Shown here: one piece after another, positions 7,939 to 18,016 of the stretch
Numbering within the stretch: position 1 is the stretch's first letter
How the letters are laid out: each line of letters opens with the position of its first letter
Assembly: GCF_033954835.1 (NCBI RefSeq)
Contig: NZ_CP121471.1
Coordinates: 4,892,501 to 4,956,500 of the forward strand
Origin: Thiorhodovibrio frisius
Lineage (GTDB): Bacteria > Pseudomonadota > Gammaproteobacteria > Chromatiales > Chromatiaceae
DNA length: 64,000 nt
Direction: 5' to 3'
Notes under the pieces: model-generated
Database searches by the model: none
What the model was told of the DNA's origin: nothing
The model's input: the letters and a program-made list of their open reading frames with translations, nothing else
Program-made: the position numbers and the translations under genes

Positions 7939-8874
7939 ATGGCCGTCACAAAAATAGAATTGGGTGTAATCCTAGAGGAACACGCGCATTGGCTCTGCAG
8001 AAAGGGCGGCAGTAGGGCTAGCCTAGACGGCGCCGACCTTCGCAACGCCAACATTCGCAACGCTGACCTTCGCAACGCTGACCTTCGTGGAGCCAACCTT
8101 GACGGCGCCAACATTCACGGAGCAAACCTTCACTGCGCCGACCTTTATGGCGGCGACCTTCGCAGCGCCAACCTTGGTGGAGCAAACCTTCACGGCGCCG
8201 ACCTTTACGGTGCCAACCTTCACGGTGCCGACCTTCACGGCGCGGATCTTCGCAGCGCGGATCTTCGCAGCGCCGACCTTCGCAGCGCCGACCTTTGCGA
8301 AGCCAACCTTGGCGGAGCCAACCTTCGCAGCGCCGACCTTCGCGGAGCCGACCTTGACGGAGCCGAACTTGACGGCGCCGATCTTTACGGCGCCGATCTT
8401 TACGGCGCCGACCTTCGCGGGGCCAACCTTTACGGCGCCGACCTCTACGGCGCCGACCTTCGGGGAGCCAACCTTCACGGCGCCGATCTTCACGGCGCCG
8501 AGCTTTACGGCGCCGACCTTCATGGCGCCAACCTTCACGGCGCTCACTTACCAGACTTTACAATTTGCCCGGAAGAAGGAGGGTTTATTGGTTGGAAATA
8601 CGCGGATGGCGCGATCCTTGAGTTATACATCCCTGAAGATGCTGTTCGCGCATGCTCGTTAGTAGGGCGGAAATGCAGGGCAACGCACGTTGTCACGCGC
8701 GCGGTCATTAGTGGGCCAAAAAAGCCGGCCTACAGGACGCGAAAAGGTACGCGATACATCGTCGGAAAAGAAACTTGGGCGGATGCTTGGAATGATGATC
8801 CGCGTATTGAATGCACGAGCGGCATTCATTTCTTTATGACTCGGAAAGAAGCCGAGGAGTATGGCGCGAGCTAG
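7939..8874 (+). CDS. Pentapeptide-repeat protein with DUF5758-like C-terminal domain
   Basis: 311 residues. After a 28-residue N-terminal segment come about 35 uninterrupted pentapeptides of the A(D/N)LxX type (about residues 29-204), enough for roughly nine turns of a right-handed beta-helix. At the DNA level this is an array of 15-bp units. The last 105 residues (from DFTICPEEGGFIGWKYADG to MTRKEAEEYG) match the DUF5758-type tail found on phage and mobile-element pentapeptide proteins. Long pentapeptide helices can mimic DNA (as in Qnr/MfpA, which protect gyrase), but the function here is not known. The Leu/Asp-rich repeat and the phage-like tail suggest acquisition. It converges on the YbaB gene, with 11 bases between the two stop codons. 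Confidence 0.9.
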   Translation: MAVTKIELGVILEEHAHWLCRKGGSRASLDGADLRNANIRNADLRNADLRGANLDGANIHGANLHCADLYGGDLRSANLGGANLHGADLYGANLHGADLHGADLRSADLRSADLRSADLCEANLGGANLRSADLRGADLDGAELDGADLYGADLYGADLRGANLYGADLYGADLRGANLHGADLHGAELYGADLHGANLHGAHLPDFTICPEEGGFIGWKYADGAILELYIPEDAVRACSLVGRKCRATHVVTRAVISGPKKPAYRTRKGTRYIVGKETWADAWNDDPRIECTSGIHFFMTRKEAEEYGAS

Positions 8875-8885
8875 CCCTTTTCCAT

Positions 8886-9203
8886 TTATCCTTCCGCGAT
8901 GTCCATGCCGCCGGTGAGCTCCTTCATGGCCTTGGCGGCAGCGTCGGCTGCCTGGGCCTGGGCGGCAGAGATGGCGGCTTTGATGAGGGTTTCGAGCAGG
9001 TCATAATCCGTGGTGGGATCGTTGCGAATCTGCTCGGCGATTTTGAGATCGACAATGCCGAGTTTGCCATTAACGGTGGCGGAGACGGCCCCGCCGCCAG
9101 CCTCGGCTGTGAAGTCGGTGGCGGCAAGTTTCTCTTTCAAGGCCGGCATCTCGGTTTGCATTCGGCCGGCGATTGTCAGAATTTTATCGAGATCTTCAAT
9201 CAT
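8886..9203 (-). CDS. YbaB/EbfC-family nucleoid-associated protein
   Basis: 105 residues from the ATG at 9203. A GTG at 9215 would add four residues, but the ATG has GGGGTG six bases upstream and matches family N-termini (MIEDLDKIL). The fold is seen in an N-terminal helix with MQTEMPALKEKLAATDFTAEAGGGAVSATVNGKLGIVDLKI, then a long C-terminal helix rich in alanine. Family members form dimers that bind DNA as tweezers. In most bacteria ybaB lies between dnaX and recR; here it stands alone next to accessory DNA, and the sequence is divergent, so it may be a second paralogue. Confidence 0.85.
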   Translation of the reverse strand: MIEDLDKILTIAGRMQTEMPALKEKLAATDFTAEAGGGAVSATVNGKLGIVDLKIAEQIRNDPTTDYDLLETLIKAAISAAQAQAADAAAKAMKELTGGMDIAEG

Positions 9204-10021
9204 AGTACACCCCACTGAGTTTAGGCGTTCGCTAGGCCGCAGGGCACGGCGGCGGATTAGTCTATGTCGTCGGCGTCCTTGTTCTCAGCGACGTCCACGG
9301 GCAGGTCGTCAAAAGCCGAGATTGATTGTATCGTTTTGCCCGTGTCGATGTGTTTGAGATCGCTCTCGAAGAGTCTCCTGACCGACTGCACAGCCCGGTC
9401 GTGGTGAGCACCTTTTTGCTCAGCCGCATCACCGGCACGGGCGGCGCGGCGGCGGGCATCGAGTTCGCTCTATGGCTCGCGGACTCGCCATCTCCTCCAA
9501 ATGGGGAGAGGCTTTGCGCCGTCGGTGCGGGTCCCCACCCTCCAGCAGGCAATAGACGGAATCATGACTAACCATCCAGCCGCCGCAGATAGCGCTCGCC
9601 GCCGAGTTGACGCATTTGCCGGCGTATCCAACGCGCGCGCTGTTGGAGTCGGTTTGATGGCGTGTCGAGCGATACAGGCGCGGGTTGGTCAGCATCGCGG
9701 CCATGAAAATTAAAGGTTCAAAATTAATGGTTCCAGGTTTGAATTCTGTTCAGGTTCGAATTCTTTTGATGATTCATGCCAAAAAGAAACCGCCAACCTC
9801 GTTAAAGGTAAAAAGCTGATAAAGCATGGACGCTCCGAGCGTGGGCGACTGTGAACCCGATGACACTATATAACACATTGCTCGTATCCGGAAAGAACCC
9901 AAATCTGGCGAAAATTGGAAGCCTATTGGTCTTGGGTTGGTCGATGGCGCCATCAGCAGTCTTGTTGCCGCTTGGGTGCGAGTACAATCCCGCGATTCCT
10001 CTCATATCTGGACGACGTCAC
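9204..10021. other. Intergenic region with a gene remnant and short repeats
   Basis: About 800 bases between ybaB and the DUF3581 gene. It holds the minus-strand coding remnant described at 9257-9469 and an AT-rich stretch at 9714-9765 in which the motif GGTTC/GGTTTG followed by AAATT/AATTC occurs three times. The frame of the DUF3581 gene is open further upstream (from 9851), but those codons do not look coding. No RNA gene is recognised. Confidence 0.4.
9257..9469 (-). pseudogene. Possible 3' remnant of an unidentified gene
   Basis: A 70-codon minus-strand frame with protein-like composition ends in TAA at 9257. It includes an Arg/Ala-rich helix (DARRRAARAGDAAEQK), RAVQSVRRLFESDLKHID and an acidic tail (VDVAENKDADDID). 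It is bounded upstream by an in-frame TAG and contains no ATG, so it cannot be translated as it stands. A neighbouring frame reads on upstream (MASPRAIERTR), as expected after a frameshift. I cannot name the ancestor. Confidence 0.3.
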
Positions 10022-10741
10022 ATGTTTCTTGATTCTTTCCATGCCGACGAAGCTGGCGCCATCCGCATCTCTGCTGCGCAGGGCAGCGCCTTCGCCAAAG
10101 ATGTCGCGGGTGATTTCAATCCAATCCACGATGCGGACAATCCGCGCTTCTGCGTGCCGGGTGATCTCCTGTTCGCGCTGGTAATGGCGCAGAATGGGGT
10201 CGCCAGCCGCATGGAGCTTCGTTTTACCGGGATGGTCGGTGCGGACGTCCCGGTCGCTTTCATCGCGAGGGATGATGGCGTGACGGTCATTGACGCTGTG
10301 GGGAAATCCTGTTTGGAAGTCGCATCCAGCGGCCCGGTCAGCCGAGATCGCAGCCTGGTCGAATCGCTGGTGCGCAGTTATGTGGCCTTTTCGGGCCAGA
10401 ATTTCCCGCACATTCTGGTGCCGCTGATGGAAACGCACGCAGTGATGATCAACCCGGATCGGCCGCTGGTGATCTATGAGCGGATGTCATTCGAGCTTGA
10501 CCGACTGGATCGCGAGCAGTTGGATGTAACGCTGGTCGACAGCCAATTGAATGTCACGGGCCGCCGTGGCGAGGCGCGGTTGGAGTTTCAACTCAGCGCC
10601 AATGCCGAGCCGGTGGGCCGGGGAGCAAAAACGCTGCTGCTGAGTGGCCTGCGTGCGCATAACACCGCCGCCTTGCAGGGATTGGTAGAGCGTTACGAGC
10701 AGCGGAAGGCGGAATATCTGGCCGCTTCTCAGGTTGTCTGA
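10022..10741 (+). CDS. DUF3581 family protein
   Basis: 239 residues from the ATG at 10022, chosen because the family begins near MFLDSFHADEAGAIRIS; the frame is open upstream but the added residues are unlike any family member. The hot-dog-like motif region AFAKDVAGDFNPIHDADNPRFCVPGDLLFALV (residues 21-52) is the DUF3581 hallmark and resembles acyl-CoA-type hot-dog enzymes. The function is unknown; the family is restricted mainly to gammaproteobacteria. The gene is monocistronic on the plus strand, with a convergent unknown gene downstream. Confidence 0.8.
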   Translation: MFLDSFHADEAGAIRISAAQGSAFAKDVAGDFNPIHDADNPRFCVPGDLLFALVMAQNGVASRMELRFTGMVGADVPVAFIARDDGVTVIDAVGKSCLEVASSGPVSRDRSLVESLVRSYVAFSGQNFPHILVPLMETHAVMINPDRPLVIYERMSFELDRLDREQLDVTLVDSQLNVTGRRGEARLEFQLSANAEPVGRGAKTLLLSGLRAHNTAALQGLVERYEQRKAEYLAASQVV

Positions 10742-10859
10742 TCTGAGGCTTTGTGCGTAGCAGATCAGATGCGGCGGGAAGTGCAGGCGTTGGTCGAGAA
10801 TTGTCCGCTTCAGTGTTATGAATTGGGCGTGGTCCGCTGTTGGACACTGCCGATTGGCG

Positions 10860-11393
10860 CTATTCTTTAAGGCATTTCACCTCAACAATCTCTCTCAGCT
10901 CGCAATCCGGACAGCCGAAACAGACTTCCGATTTATAGACATTGGTTCCGGAATCTGCTGAGGTGATGCGTATATCATTTCCCTCGAGCGAACTGCCATT
11001 TTTAAGGTTGATTTCAAAGCGCTTGGCAAGCAGCGATTGGTCCGCATCTGCTGCCAGGGTCTCGCACAAAAAAAACACCACACTCGCGCATGTCTTGAAG
11101 GCAAGCTTTTCTGACTGCCATCTATCGCCTGCCTTTTCGACGACGGGCATCTTGTAGGTCGATTCATAGCGCATAAGTTTCAGCTCACCGCAATCGCCAT
11201 CCTTGGTCATTGGCAGCCATTCGGGCGGCGGGCAACCCTTGGGCTCAGCCTCGCTCGCAGGGGCCTTCTCACATGGAACACTCTGAAAACGCGTTATCCC
11301 GTCGGATTGCTCGCACTGAAACACCGCAGCACTTGCATTGCACGCAATCAATAGACAAAGGGAAAGAAAATGGTGCCGCTTCATCATTGGCAT
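10860..11393 (-). CDS. Secreted DUF4124-like hypothetical protein
   Basis: 177 residues. An N-terminal signal peptide (KRHHFLSLCLLIACNASA, cleavage probably after ASA at about residue 22) is followed by VFQCEQSDGITRFQSVPCEK, which resembles the DUF4124 domain (a short envelope-protein domain with YKW/YRC...G...YSD/FQS...P). The rest is cysteine-rich (11 further cysteines), including two CxxC-like pairs near the end (CFGCPDC), suggesting disulfides in the periplasm or a bound metal. No catalytic motif is visible. ATG codons at 11393 and 11384 are both possible starts. It converges on the DUF3581 gene. Confidence 0.65.
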   Translation of the reverse strand: MPMMKRHHFLSLCLLIACNASAAVFQCEQSDGITRFQSVPCEKAPASEAEPKGCPPPEWLPMTKDGDCGELKLMRYESTYKMPVVEKAGDRWQSEKLAFKTCASVVFFLCETLAADADQSLLAKRFEINLKNGSSLEGNDIRITSADSGTNVYKSEVCFGCPDCELREIVEVKCLKE

Positions 11394-11673
11394 CTCGCTG
11401 TCTGCTTGCGGACTCTGGGCAACGGAAGTTTAGGCACGCATTTGATGATCTGGCGATAGGGGATCTTCTGATTTGGAATCAGAGGAGGCGGACACCTGTG
11501 TGCTGAGCAGCGGACGTCGATTGCTTTGTCAGTTCCGCTGAACCGAGAAAAGCGGGTTTCGACGTCCGCAGCAATCCTGGCGTTGGGAAACAAGGGCACG
11601 GCGCGGGCGTATTGGCAGCAAAACGGTCTCAATCGCTGAGCGCGCCAGGCCCCTGTGACACTGGGCTTGGACT

Positions 11674-13659
11674 TCACCCTCCGGTCATAAAGAGCCCCAG
11701 CATCAGTTTGTTGAGCCGCCCGACGAAGGCAGCTGGATCATCGAGCTGACCGCCTTCGGCTAGTTCGGCCTGATCAAGCAGGATGAGGCCAAGATCGGCA
11801 AAGCGGGTCTGGTCGGATTCGGACTCGAGGCGGCGCACCAGCGGGTGGTCCAGATTGACTTCCAGACTTGGCTTGGTGGAAGGCGCCTCCTGGCCAACGG
11901 ATTTGAGCACGCGGGCCAGGTTGGCGCTCATGTCATGCTCGCCGACGACGATACAGGCAGGTGAATCGACCAAGCGGCTGGAGGCGCGCACTGACTCGAC
12001 CCGGTCGCCGAGAGCGTCTTTGAGGCGCTTGAACAGGTCTTCGTGCTCCTTGGCGGCCTGTTCGGTTTTTTCCTTCTCCTCTTTGGCGCCGATTTCGCCA
12101 AGATCGAGTTCGCCCTTGGTGACGGATTGCAGGTGCTTGCCCTTGTACTCGTGCAAGTTGGAGACCAGCCATTCATCGACGCGATCAGACAGCAGTATGA
12201 CTTCGACCTCTTTCTTGCGGAACATCTCCAGGTGCGGGCTGTGGCGCGCGGCGGCCGGGCTGTCGGCGGTGATGTAGTAGATCTTGTCCTGGCCCTCTTT
12301 CATGCGCTCAATGTAGGCATCGAGTGAGGTGTCCTGTTCGTCGCCTTCGCCAACCGTGGTGGAGAAACGCAGCAGGCCGGCGATGCGCTCGCGGTTGCTG
12401 AAGTCCTCGGCCGGGCCTTCTTTGATCACCCGACCGAATTCCTTCCAGAAGGTCTTGTAGTTGTCCGGCTCGTCCTTAGCCATGCTTTCCAGCAGACCGA
12501 GCACGCGCTTAACGTTAGCGCCGCGAATGGTGTCGATTTTGCGGTTGTGCTGCAAAATCTCACGCGAAACATTGAGCGGCAGGTCGTTGGAGTCCACCAC
12601 GCCTTTGACAAAGCGCAGATAGTGCGGCAGCAGCTTGTCGGCCTCGTCCATGATGAAGACCCGGCGCACGTAGAGCTTCACGCCATGCTTCTGCTCGCGG
12701 TCCCACATGTCCCAGGGCGCGCGCTTGGGCACGAACAGCAGGGTGCTGTATTCATTGGTGCCCTCAACACGATTGTGTGCCCAGGCCAGCGGCTCCTCAA
12801 AGTCGTGCGAGATGTGCTTGTAGAAGCTCTTGTATTCGTCATCGGAGATGTCGGACTTGTTGCGCATCCACAGCGCCTGACCGGTGTTGACGCGCTCGTA
12901 TTCGGGTGCTTTGTCCTTGTCCTCGTCTTTTTCCTTCTCCTCGTCACTGCGGAAGTCCTGCTTGAGCATCTCCACCGGCACGGCAATGTGGTCGGAGAAC
13001 TTGCTAATGACAGACCGCAGGCGCCAGTCGTCGGCGAATTCTTTCTCGTCGTCTTTCAGATGCAGGATTACGTCGGTGCCACGACCGGGTTTGTCGACCG
13101 TCTCAAGGGTATAGCTGCCGCGACCATCGGACTCCCAGCACACACCATGCTCGGCGCCCAGGCCGGCGCGACGGGAGATGAGTGTGACCTTGTCCGCGAC
13201 GATGAAGGCCGAGTAAAAACCGACACCAAACTGGCCGATCAGGGTGCCGTCGGTAGCGGCATCCTTGTTGCCGCTTTGCTCACCGCTCTGATCATTGCTT
13301 TGGTTGCCGCCTTGGCGGTCTTTGAGCGCCTCGACAAAACGCCGGGTACCGGAGCTGGCAATGCTGCCGATGGTTTCGATCATCTCCTGGCGGCTTAAGC
13401 CAATGCCGTTGTCGGACACCGTCACAGTGCCGGCGTCCTTGTCCACCAGCACGCGCACGCGCAGCTCGGGGTCGTCCTCAAACAGGCTGGAGTCGGTCAG
13501 GGCCTCGAAACGCAGCTTCTCGGCTGCGTCCGAGGCGTTGGAGATCAGCTCACGCAGGAAGATCTCTTTGTTTGAGTACAGGGAGCGAATGACCAGGTCG
13601 AGCACCTGGCTGACTTCGGCTTGAAATTCCAGGGTTTCTTTCTGGGCTGAGACTGTCAT
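11674..13659 (-). CDS. htpG: HtpG, Hsp90 chaperone
   Basis: 661 residues, slightly longer than E. coli HtpG (624). GHKL ATPase motifs are present: ELISNASDAAEKLRFEAL (about 38-55), VSDNGIGLS (about 80-88) and GQFGVGFYSAF (about 150-160). Middle and C-terminal domains follow without gaps. A low-complexity insertion of about 20 Gln/Ser/Asn/Gly residues (starting DRQGGNQSND, near residue 116) sits in the ATP-lid region just before the GQFGVGFYS loop; most HtpG proteins lack it. A charged linker rich in Lys/Glu/Asp (EEKEKDEDKDKAPE) precedes the middle domain. It is divergent from pgm, with a possible heat-shock promoter between them. Confidence 0.97.
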   Translation of the reverse strand: MTVSAQKETLEFQAEVSQVLDLVIRSLYSNKEIFLRELISNASDAAEKLRFEALTDSSLFEDDPELRVRVLVDKDAGTVTVSDNGIGLSRQEMIETIGSIASSGTRRFVEALKDRQGGNQSNDQSGEQSGNKDAATDGTLIGQFGVGFYSAFIVADKVTLISRRAGLGAEHGVCWESDGRGSYTLETVDKPGRGTDVILHLKDDEKEFADDWRLRSVISKFSDHIAVPVEMLKQDFRSDEEKEKDEDKDKAPEYERVNTGQALWMRNKSDISDDEYKSFYKHISHDFEEPLAWAHNRVEGTNEYSTLLFVPKRAPWDMWDREQKHGVKLYVRRVFIMDEADKLLPHYLRFVKGVVDSNDLPLNVSREILQHNRKIDTIRGANVKRVLGLLESMAKDEPDNYKTFWKEFGRVIKEGPAEDFSNRERIAGLLRFSTTVGEGDEQDTSLDAYIERMKEGQDKIYYITADSPAAARHSPHLEMFRKKEVEVILLSDRVDEWLVSNLHEYKGKHLQSVTKGELDLGEIGAKEEKEKTEQAAKEHEDLFKRLKDALGDRVESVRASSRLVDSPACIVVGEHDMSANLARVLKSVGQEAPSTKPSLEVNLDHPLVRRLESESDQTRFADLGLILLDQAELAEGGQLDDPAAFVGRLNKLMLGLFMTGG

Positions 13660-13676
13660 CTGTCTGGTTCACCTAA

Positions 13677-15509
<1,833 letters not shown>

Positions 15510-15576
15510 GCCCCCTCCCTCCCGAGGATGGCTCCCCGGCGGGAATGGCCAGCGGGCCTGAAAGTATCAGCTGAGA

Positions 15577-16128
15577 TTAAGACCGCACCAGCGCAGCCGC
15601 GACCTCGTCGCGCCGCGCTTCGCCCATCAACTGCGCGATGAGCTCCAGCGCGAAGTCCATCGCAGTACCAGGGCCTCGGGAAGTGACCACGCGCCCATCC
15701 ACCACCACGGGCGCGTCGGTAAACTGCACCCGCGGATAGTCGGCTAGATTGACCGCGCCCGGATAGCTGGTGGCCTGATGGCCGTCGAGCAGACCGGCAC
15801 TGGCCAACACCTTGGGCGCGGCACAAATGGCAGCGACACGACGCCCCGCCTCAACCTGGCGTCGCAGAAGATCGCGAATGCGTTGATCGCGCTCGAGATG
15901 ATCCGCGCCAGGCAGGCCGCCGGGCAGGACGATCATGTCGAATTCCTGCTCGAGCACCGCGTCCAGCGGCTGATCCGGCAACAGGACCACGCCACGACTC
16001 GCACGCACCGGGCCGTCTTCAAGGCCGACGGTGATCACCTCAATCTCAGCGCGGCGCAGCAGATCGATAATGGTCACGGCTTCGAGTTCTTCGCACCCCT
16101 GGGCTAGGGGAACCAATACGTTAGGCAT
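15577..16128 (-). CDS. DJ-1/PfpI family protein, YajL-like
   Basis: 183 residues, the size of YajL/DJ-1. The catalytic cysteine C102 lies in the nucleophile elbow AAICAAPKVL and the conserved glutamate E15 in GCEELEAVTIID. DJ-1 homologues act as oxidative-stress proteins with chaperone or glyoxalase/deglycase activity; which of these applies here cannot be decided by sequence. It is on the same strand as ctpA, 30 bases downstream of the ctpA stop, so it is probably cotranscribed with envC-ctpA. Confidence 0.9.
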   Translation of the reverse strand: MPNVLVPLAQGCEELEAVTIIDLLRRAEIEVITVGLEDGPVRASRGVVLLPDQPLDAVLEQEFDMIVLPGGLPGADHLERDQRIRDLLRRQVEAGRRVAAICAAPKVLASAGLLDGHQATSYPGAVNLADYPRVQFTDAPVVVDGRVVTSRGPGTAMDFALELIAQLMGEARRDEVAAALVRS

Positions 16129-16158
16129 GATATTGTCTCCTTTGGAAAGACCTGCTGC

Positions 16159-17865
16159 TCACTGAGCCGCCGGGGGCTCCATGATCTCGATCTGCTCGAC
16201 ACTGCGGGCATGGGCGAGGCTGAGCGCCTTGAGCACATTCAGCGCCTCGCTGAGCGGATAGTCCTTGGCAGCAAGCGGCTGTTTGGTCGCATCCTCTTCT
16301 GGCGTCTCGTCTCCCGTCACTTCTTCTGCGAGATGACGCATCAGGTTGGCTTCTTTCAGTGGCTCCACATCCGGCTGGTCGGCCAGGGTCAGACTGCCCT
16401 GGTCCAGGCGGATATCGGGCTCGATACCATGGGCCTGAATCGAGCGGCCAGAAGGCGTGTAGTAGCGCGCCGTGGTGAGCTTGAGCGCGGTGCTCTCATC
16501 GACCGGCACGATAGTCTGCACCGAGCCTTTACCAAAGGTGTCGCTGCCCATGACGATCGCCCGGCCCTGATCCTGCAACGCACCGGCGACAATCTCGGAG
16601 GCCGAGGCACTGCCGCCATTGACCAGCACCACCATGGGCGCCCCACCGATGACGTCGTCCGGCCCGGCCTTAAACTCCATGCGCGCATCCTCCATGCGAC
16701 CCTTGGTATAAACGATCAGCCCCCCACGCAGAAAGGCATCGCTGACGCCCACCGCACTGTTGAGCACACCGCCCGGGTTGTTGCGCAAATCCAGCACCAG
16801 ACCTTTGATGGAGCTGTCCCCGCTCAGGTCGCTTGACGGCGGCTGGCTCGGTGACTCGCTCACCTCTTGCGACCCAGTGGACGCTGGCTCGGTACTGTCC
16901 GCAGACTGATCGGCATTCGCCTTTGCTTTGAGTTTGAGTTCCTCGATCTGCCGGCGCATGTCCTCAGTGGTACGGGACTGAAAACTGGCGATGCGAATGT
17001 AGGCGTAGCCAGGTTCGAGCATCCGGCTCTTGACGCTGGCAACTTGAATGATGTCGCGCTCAATGGCGATTTTCAGTGGCTTGTCCTCGCCATCGCGCAT
17101 GATGGTCAGCTCAATGCCAGTGCCGGGCTCCCCACGCATCAGCTTCACTGCGTCGCTCAGAGCCATGCCCTTCACGGGTTTGTCGTCGATGCGCACAATC
17201 AAATCCCCGGCTTGCACGCCGGCGCGTTCGGCGGGCGTGTCGTCGATGGGAGAGATGACCTTGACGAAGCCATCTTCCATGCCGACCTCAATGCCCAGGC
17301 CGCCAAACTCACCCTTGGTGCCCTCCTGGAGTTCTTCGTATGCATCGGCATCCAGGAAGCTGGAGTGCGGGTCCAGCCCCGCCAACATGCCGCGAATGGC
17401 AGCGGCGAGCAGGTCCTTGTCATCCACCGGTTCGACATAGTCGCTTTTAATGCGCCCGAACACCTCGGCAAAGGAGCGCAATTGCTCCAGCGGCAGCGCC
17501 GATTGCGAGGCATCATCCTCTGCCTGGGCTTCCTGATCGGCAGCGGTGTCAGATTCGGTATCCGATTGGGCATCCGGCTCAGCATCCTCTGACGGCGGCA
17601 TTGCACCAGGCGGCTGCGACGCAGGTTCGGTTGCAGCCGGAGGTGTGACCGGCAATGCAGGCTCAACCAGCGGCTCGACCGCAGGCGGAGGCGTGAAGGG
17701 CTTGGGCGGCTCGGCGCTGACCGCAGAGGCAGCCAGAAACAGCAGCAAAGCGGTCGCAGCCAGCATGGCGGCCATGGGAGCAGCAAAAGCGCCGGGATGC
17801 TCGCCAGCCTCTGACACTGAGCCTGGGCGCGGCTGTTGAAGCGCGGAAAAAGAAAACATGTGCAT
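16159..17865 (-). CDS. Carboxyl-terminal processing protease (S41, CtpA-like)
   Basis: 568 residues from the ATG at 17865 (MHMFSFSALQQ); the longer frame to 18129 overlaps envC and looks non-coding. There is a hydrophobic signal segment (MAAMLAATALLLFLAASAVSA), then a long Pro/Glu/Ser/Asp linker. The PDZ domain contains GLGIEVGMEDGFVKVISPI and AGVQAGDLIVRID. The S41 core has LVLDLRNNPGG, the catalytic Ser in GGSASASEIVAGAL, and the general-base Lys in FGKGSVQTIV. A Ser/Thr/Pro/Gln-rich insertion (about 30 residues) separates the PDZ domain from the S41 core, which is unusual. Periplasmic; it should process or degrade proteins by their C-termini, often together with EnvC-regulated peptidoglycan hydrolysis. 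It follows envC on the same strand. Confidence 0.92.
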   Translation of the reverse strand: MHMFSFSALQQPRPGSVSEAGEHPGAFAAPMAAMLAATALLLFLAASAVSAEPPKPFTPPPAVEPLVEPALPVTPPAATEPASQPPGAMPPSEDAEPDAQSDTESDTAADQEAQAEDDASQSALPLEQLRSFAEVFGRIKSDYVEPVDDKDLLAAAIRGMLAGLDPHSSFLDADAYEELQEGTKGEFGGLGIEVGMEDGFVKVISPIDDTPAERAGVQAGDLIVRIDDKPVKGMALSDAVKLMRGEPGTGIELTIMRDGEDKPLKIAIERDIIQVASVKSRMLEPGYAYIRIASFQSRTTEDMRRQIEELKLKAKANADQSADSTEPASTGSQEVSESPSQPPSSDLSGDSSIKGLVLDLRNNPGGVLNSAVGVSDAFLRGGLIVYTKGRMEDARMEFKAGPDDVIGGAPMVVLVNGGSASASEIVAGALQDQGRAIVMGSDTFGKGSVQTIVPVDESTALKLTTARYYTPSGRSIQAHGIEPDIRLDQGSLTLADQPDVEPLKEANLMRHLAEEVTGDETPEEDATKQPLAAKDYPLSEALNVLKALSLAHARSVEQIEIMEPPAAQ

Positions 17866-18016
17866 GATGATGGGTTCTCTGTTCAGTGTTCCTGATGCGG
17901 CCCGAACGCAAGTTGGCGCCGCCTTGCCGGAATGACGTGGGCAGCCTTGGGGTGCATTGTGACGATTTGTAAGCACTTGGCAAGCGCTGCCGGGAATTCG
18001 CTGGCCAGCGCTGCTC

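Noticed and set aside
8023-8547. A 174-residue minus-strand frame made of AVKVG-type repeats opposite the pentapeptide gene
   Set aside because: It is the mirror of the 15-bp DNA repeat of the real gene and has no start region, Shine-Dalgarno sequence or domain of its own.
8087-8662. A plus-strand APTF-repeat frame in the pentapeptide array
   Set aside because: A frame shadow of the same 15-bp repeats.
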